Origin: an uncultured Sinobacteraceae bacterium
Lineage (GTDB): Bacteria > Pseudomonadota > Gammaproteobacteria > Steroidobacterales > Steroidobacteraceae
DNA: 24,669 nucleotides
NCBI GenBank assembly: GCA_937902995.1
Contig: CALEKY010000143.1
Location: 1-24,669, forward strand
Direction: 5' to 3'
Made by a program: the position numbers and the translations under genes
Part shown: positions 21,400-24,669 of the stretch, in pieces
Numbering within the stretch: the stretch's first letter is position 1
How the letters are laid out: each line of letters starts with the position of its first letter
The notes under the pieces: model-generated
Database searches by the model: none
Told to the model about the DNA's origin: nothing
What the model saw: the letters and a program-made list of their open reading frames with translations, nothing else

Positions 21400-22643
21400 T
21401 GCACACGGATGTTTCGGATGCGCGCGTCAAGGGCCGCAGCCCGCTGATCTTCATTTTCGTGACACGGCTCATCGATGCGATCGGATTCGGCATCGTCATG
21501 CCGGTGCTCCCGCAGTTGTTGCTACACCTGGGCGAGCCGGACATCGCCGCAGCAACGCGCACCGGCGGTATCTTGCTCGTCACGTATGCGGCGCTTCAGT
21601 TCTGTTTCGGCCCCGTGATCGGCAATCTGAGCGATCGTTTCGGCCGCAGACCGATCATCCTCGCGTCGTTGTTCGCTTATGGCGTCGACTATCTGCTGAT
21701 GGGGTTCGCGCCGACGGTTGCGTGGCTGTTCGTCGGGCGCGCCATTGCCGGCATTGCTGGTGCGGTGTACGTGCCCGCCAACGCGTTCGTTGCCGACGTC
21801 ACACCGCCGGAGCGGCGCGCACATGCATTCGGGCTCGTCGGTTCCGCCTTCGGTTTGGGGTTCATCATCGGGCCTGGCATCGGCGGCCTGCTCGGTGAGT
21901 TCGGGCCGCGTGCGCCGTTCTTCGCGGCTGCAGCACTGGCTGGCGTCAATTTTCTCTTCGGCATGTTCGTCTTGCCCGAGTCGCTGCCTGCGGATCGTCG
22001 CCGTGCATTTTCCTGGCGCAACGCCAATCCCCTCGGCGCGATCGCGATGTTGAGGCGCCACCCGGGCGTGCTGTTGTATGCGCTTGCTGCTCTCGCGTTC
22101 CTGATCGCGCATACGGTGTACCCGAGCACCTGGGCATTTTTCATGACGGCGAAGTTCGATTGGTCGACGGTGATGATCGGTCTTTCGCTAGTGGCGACGG
22201 GTATTGCGATGTCCGGTGCGCAAGCTTTCATCACCGGACGGCTGGCGAAACGGGTCGGAGAGCACAACGCTGCTGTACTCGGATTCGCGACCGCCACTGC
22301 AATGGCGATTGCCTATGCGTTCGTCACGCATGCATGGCTCGTGTTCGTGTACACGTTCGTGGGGGCGTTGCAGGCGATTGCATATCCGGCGTTGAATGCG
22401 TTGTTGTCTCAGCGAGTACCGGCAAATGCGCAGGGCGAGCTGCAGGGCGCCATGGCTTCGCTCGGCAGCATTGCCAATGTGGTCGGACCGTTCCTGATGA
22501 CGCAAACGATGGCGTTGTTCACCGCAACGGCCGCTTCCGTCTACTTCCCGGGTGCCGCGTTCATTCTGGCCGCGGCGATCAACACGGTGGCTCTCGTGTT
22601 GCTGCTGGCGCTCCGCCGTCCGAGGCTGAGGGCTGAAGGCTGA
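21399..22643 (+). CDS. MFS exporter, TetA-like (TCR/Tet family)
   Basis: A 414-residue, 12-segment major facilitator protein of the DHA1/tetracycline-exporter-like group. Helix 1 reads F-V-T-R-L-I-D-A-I-G-F-G-I-V-M-P-V-L-P. Motif A is G-N-L-S-D-R-F-G-R-R-P, motif B-like R-A-I-A-G-I-A-G-A follows, and motif C-like G-F-I-I-G-P-G-I-G-G in helix 5 marks antiporters that export. It is co-translated with the upstream GT39-type glycosyltransferase, which hints at an envelope-related substrate; drug resistance should not be assumed. The C-terminal R-A-E-G and the TGA stop come from GGCTGAA heptads. Confidence 0.9.
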   Translation: MHTDVSDARVKGRSPLIFIFVTRLIDAIGFGIVMPVLPQLLLHLGEPDIAAATRTGGILLVTYAALQFCFGPVIGNLSDRFGRRPIILASLFAYGVDYLLMGFAPTVAWLFVGRAIAGIAGAVYVPANAFVADVTPPERRAHAFGLVGSAFGLGFIIGPGIGGLLGEFGPRAPFFAAAALAGVNFLFGMFVLPESLPADRRRAFSWRNANPLGAIAMLRRHPGVLLYALAALAFLIAHTVYPSTWAFFMTAKFDWSTVMIGLSLVATGIAMSGAQAFITGRLAKRVGEHNAAVLGFATATAMAIAYAFVTHAWLVFVYTFVGALQAIAYPALNALLSQRVPANAQGELQGAMASLGSIANVVGPFLMTQTMALFTATAASVYFPGAAFILAAAINTVALVLLLALRRPRLRAEG

Positions 22644-22690
22644 AGGAAGGGGACGCGCGTTGCGCGCAGATCCTGGCCGTCGCCTGAGCC
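22624..22690 (+). repeat. Composite repeat B: GGCTGAA heptads + GCGCG inverted repeat + GTCGCCT
   Basis: GGCTGAG, GGCTGAA, GGCTGAA (22624-22644) overlap the MFS stop codon, then CGCGC-GTT-GCGCG (22654-22666), then GTCGCCT at 22679-22685 and a degenerate unit. The order and orientation match repeats A and C. Confidence 0.75.
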
Positions 22691-22729
22691 CGTCTCCGTA
22701 ACCAGGCCCCTGCCTCGCGTGAGGAACTT

Positions 22730-22771
22730 CCTACGCACTTCCCGACTTTCGTGTCGGCATCGTAGGGAGAG
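22730..22771 (+). promoter_or_regulatory. Nested leader hairpin before the beta-barrel gene
   Basis: The outer stem CCTACG/CGTAGG (22730-22735, 22761-22766) encloses an inner stem CCGAC/GTCGG (22742-22746, 22753-22757). The 3' arm runs into the GGGAGAG ribosome-binding site of the following gene, so it could affect translation. Function is inferred only. Confidence 0.35.
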
Positions 22772-22776
22772 TGCAC

Positions 22777-23430
22777 ATGCTAGGACGACGGGCGACGAGC
22801 GACGGGTTAGGGTTGGGGTCGGCGCGAACGCGCGAGTTCTCCATTCTCAAGTTTTCATACTCAATCTTCCTCTGTGTCGGTCTGGCCGCCGTGGGCGACG
22901 CACGTGCCGCTGGCGATTGGCGTTTCGAGCTCGGGGTCGCTTACGCAAGCGGCATTCGCGACGTTGCAGATCACTACGAAGACAATCTGCGTCTTGCCGG
23001 TTTCGATGCCGATGTTGACGTGCGCGTACCGGTTGGGCTCGGTGGCAAGGCAACCTATTTATGGAGCTCCAATGTGCGCGCCGATCTCGGCCTCGGGCCG
23101 ATGTTCTTCATTTCCGGCGATGTGAACCATTTCGAGTTGCCGATCTCCGCAACGATCGGTTTCTCTTTTCTAACGCACACGCCGATTTCGCCGTACATCC
23201 GTGCAGGAGCCGTATACCACTACGTAGACGGCGATCAGTATTCAGGCACGGATCCAGGCGTCCTCGCGGCCGTCGGAATCGATTTCTCGCGTCTGACCGT
23301 CGAGCTTGCCACCGACCGCTCCGAAGTGGAGCTGGATGCGCTTGCGTGTACAGCACCGTCTGCATGTCGGCTCACGACGCGCAAGTTGCACAGTTATGAG
23401 TTTATCGTGGGAGTGTATTACAGGTTTTGA
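22777..23430 (+). CDS. Small outer-membrane beta-barrel protein
   Basis: A 217-residue protein. After an unusual N-terminal stretch comes a hydrophobic segment (F-S-Y-S-I-F-L-C-V-G-L-A-A-V) and an A-R-A/A-G-D-W cleavage site. The mature part alternates hydrophobic and polar residues through about eight short strands with G-L-G-P and I-S-P-Y-I-R-A-G turns, and ends in V-G-V-Y-Y-R-F, with a terminal Phe typical of outer-membrane barrels. It resembles OmpW/OmpA-like eight-strand barrels but I cannot assign a family. A cysteine pair (A-C-T-A-P-S-A-C) sits in a late loop. ATG 22777 follows GGGAGAG. Its first 15 codons overlap heptad repeats; TTG 22813 would avoid most of them. Confidence 0.72.
   Translation: MLGRRATSDGLGLGSARTREFSILKFSYSIFLCVGLAAVGDARAAGDWRFELGVAYASGIRDVADHYEDNLRLAGFDADVDVRVPVGLGGKATYLWSSNVRADLGLGPMFFISGDVNHFELPISATIGFSFLTHTPISPYIRAGAVYHYVDGDQYSGTDPGVLAAVGIDFSRLTVELATDRSEVELDALACTAPSACRLTTRKLHSYEFIVGVYYRF
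22786..22820 (+). repeat. Heptad repeat, CGACGGG family, inside a coding N-terminus
   Basis: CGACGGG, CGACGAG, CGACGGG, TTAGGGT, TGGGGTC: five 7-base units read as the first residues after the ATG of the beta-barrel gene, ahead of its hydrophobic signal segment. Confidence 0.65.
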
Positions 23431-23436
23431 GTACGT

Positions 23437-23464
23437 GAATCCTGATCCGATTCGTGATTCGCGG
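23437..23464 (-). repeat. Heptad repeat, GATTCGT/GAATCAC family
   Basis: GAATCCT, GATCCGA, TTCGTGA, TTCGCGG follow directly after the beta-barrel stop. GTGATTC at 23454-23460 is the inverse form of GAATCAC, matching the arrays at 5231-5877. Confidence 0.55.
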
Positions 23465-23513
23465 GAGAAAACAGTGTGAGCAGCGAGTACTCCGATGTGT
23501 GACTTAGACTCGC

Positions 23514-23562
23514 CTTTCCCCTTTCCCTTTTCCCCTTTCCCCTTTCCCCTTCCCCCTTTCCG
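23514..23562 (+). repeat. Perfect-period heptad array, CTTTCCC
   Basis: Seven uninterrupted 7-base units: CTTTCCC, CTTTCCC, TTTTCCC, CTTTCCC, CTTTCCC, CTTCCCC, CTTTCCG. A pure-pyrimidine run of this length can form triplex (H-DNA) structure. It runs straight into the hairpin at 23558-23577. Confidence 0.85.
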
Positions 23563-23577
23563 TGTCGAAACACGGAA
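23558..23577 (+). other. Hairpin TTCCGTGT/ACACGGAA at the end of the pyrimidine array
   Basis: A perfect 8-bp stem with a CGAA tetraloop, beginning in the last heptad unit and about 75 bases upstream of the lipoprotein start. It could be a terminator remnant or leader structure; no T-run follows. Confidence 0.5.
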
Positions 23578-23651
23578 CACGAGCGGAACCGCGCTCTCGC
23601 TGTCAGTGTTAAGCGCTAGTAACGTGCCAAGAACACCGAAAGGGGAGTGGG

Positions 23652-24491
23652 ATGCGGCTCGAATGTATCTGCGGCGCGACAATTGCGCTCGTTCTTACAT
23701 TGGGCGCGTGCTCGAACGGACGCGGGAGTCTGGACGATCCTGCATCTGCACCTGTTGAAACGCCGCCTGACTCTCCGCCGTCTCCCTCACCACCTACGCC
23801 GTCGCCACCCCCACCACCGCCGCAGGCCGCTTCGATCGGTTACTGGATCGGAGAGCTAAAGCCAGAAAGAGGGCGCAATCTTGGCGCTCGCGCTTTCGTC
23901 ACGAGCGCTGGCGACATTCACTTGATCGTATCCGAGCGTCGGCCAGCGTCGTCGCCACCGGAATTCGTGGTCTACGGCAACGTGTGCTGTGGAACGGCCG
24001 TCGACGCCGAGTTGCAATCGATTCGCTATTTGTCGAGTACCGTCGACGCGGCTCGCTTTCGCGCAACGGTCTCGAACGATGTGATGAGCGGCGAGGTCGG
24101 GATTCGAGACGCTGACTACGAATTCACGTTGAGTCGCTCTGCTCGGCCGCCCAACCCATTGACGCCGGCCGAGCTCGCGGGCACGTACACGATCACGCGA
24201 CTCGTCATCATCGGTGTCGGAACGACTTATGCGATCACGATCGATCCGAGCGGCGAGCTGAACGGCTCTCAGACGAACGGCTGTATCTATAACGGAACCG
24301 CGCAGATCGCAGAGGCTGCATACCATCTCGTCAGGTTCGACGTGCAGGTGAGCAACTGCCCGCGCGTCATCGGCTCGGGAGTCGCGAACGGCAACTATTC
24401 GGGCCTCGGCGTGCTCGAGAATGATGGAAGAACTTTCCTGCACAGTCTCGTCGGTCCGACGTGGCTGGGACAGCAACCCGTCGTCCGGTAG
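23652..24491 (+). CDS. Lipoprotein with proline-rich linker, unknown function
   Basis: A 279-residue protein. The lipoprotein signal ends at L-G-A-C, with Cys20 as the lipidation site. A proline-rich linker (about residues 33-58: P-P-S-P-S-P-P-T-P-S and then a run of Pro) would hold the domain away from the membrane. The remaining 220 residues are beta-rich and Gly/Ser/Thr-rich, with a V-C-C-G segment, further cysteines in N-G-C-I-Y-N-G and S-N-C-P-R, and an internal L-T-P-A-E-L-A-G-T-Y-T boundary suggesting two related beta domains. I recognise no family. ATG 23652 follows GGGGAGTGGG. It is flanked by the CTTTCCC array upstream and composite repeat C downstream. Confidence 0.78.
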   Translation: MRLECICGATIALVLTLGACSNGRGSLDDPASAPVETPPDSPPSPSPPTPSPPPPPPQAASIGYWIGELKPERGRNLGARAFVTSAGDIHLIVSERRPASSPPEFVVYGNVCCGTAVDAELQSIRYLSSTVDAARFRATVSNDVMSGEVGIRDADYEFTLSRSARPPNPLTPAELAGTYTITRLVIIGVGTTYAITIDPSGELNGSQTNGCIYNGTAQIAEAAYHLVRFDVQVSNCPRVIGSGVANGNYSGLGVLENDGRTFLHSLVGPTWLGQQPVVR

Positions 24492-24513
24492 GCCGCGGCG
24501 AGCCGCAACAGTC

Positions 24514-24640
24514 GAAGGCTGAAGGCTGAAGGCGGAAGGCGGAAGGCTGAAGACTGAAGGCTGAAGGCTGAAGGCTGAAGGAGGATCGCGCGTGCGCGCC
24601 CAACTGTCGCCTCTCCTGGAGCCTGACACTGTCACACGTC
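24514..24640 (+). repeat. Composite repeat C: ten GAAGGCT heptads + GCGCG inverted repeat + GTCGCCT-type heptads
   Basis: Ten consecutive 7-base units (24514-24583): GAAGGCT twice, GAAGGCG twice, GAAGGCT, GAAGACT, GAAGGCT three times, GAAGGAG. Then CGCGCGTGCGCGC (24587-24599), then GTCGCCT (24606-24612) and degenerate units (CTCCTGG, AGCCTGA, CACTGTC). It is the longest of the three composite repeats, 22 bases beyond the lipoprotein stop. Confidence 0.85.
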
Positions 24641-24669
24641 CACCCGCTCATCCGTCTTAGTCTTGCGGG

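Noticed and set aside
24514..24583. Repeat array as a CRISPR
   Set aside because: Units are 7 bases in direct tandem with no spacers and no cas genes nearby.

Overview
The window is GC-rich DNA (by eye about 60% G+C), densely coding on both strands, with no rRNA, tRNA, transposase, phage gene or CRISPR array that I can see. Two large TonB-dependent receptors, a periplasmic glucan protein of the OpgG/MdoG family, a signal-peptide-bearing Pcm and many lipid- or signal-peptide-anchored proteins point to a Gram-negative gammaproteobacterium. The period-7 intergenic repeats recall Xanthomonadales/Steroidobacter-like lineages. That placement is inference; no marker gene is present.

Layout. 1-1066: a small six-cysteine lipoprotein, a strong terminator, and a cysteine-rich copper-storage (Csp) protein. 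1090-5717: an M49-like zinc metallopeptidase divergent from opgG, then two small unknown genes. 5949-10443: TonB receptor 1, a class I methyltransferase with a striking structured leader, a 60-residue unknown protein, and exported Pcm. 10696-17198: a self-contained beta-glucoside utilisation locus. TonB receptor 2 is on the minus strand. Facing away from it is a plus-strand operon of GH1 beta-glucosidase, GPH-type sugar symporter and LacI-family regulator. Two identical perfect LacI-type palindromes lie between the two units. The likely flow is outer-membrane uptake, inner-membrane symport, cytoplasmic hydrolysis, with induction through the LacI protein. The glucosidase carries an apparent one-base deletion near its 5' end. 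17307-24491: a Tex30/KANL3-like alpha/beta hydrolase, a DUF4142 exported protein, a secreted unknown, a GT39-type membrane glycosyltransferase overlapping a TetA-like MFS exporter, a small outer-membrane beta-barrel and a proline-linker lipoprotein.

The most unusual signal is not a gene. Almost every intergenic gap from 5.2 kb onward holds short degenerate tandem repeats with a period of exactly, or nearly, seven bases, in several sequence families: GAATCAC, GGGGCTT, ACTGTAG, GGCTGAA, CGACGGG and CTTTCCC. Three gaps at about 19.5, 22.65 and 24.55 kb share one composite layout in the same order and orientation: GGCTGAA heptads, then a GCGCG inverted repeat, then GTCGCCT-type heptads. Two of these supply the last codons and the stop codon of the upstream gene. 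Because seven is not a multiple of three, consecutive units place TGA in all three frames. Apart from this, two leaders have Shine-Dalgarno-sequestering structure (methyltransferase and the 4678-5043 gene).
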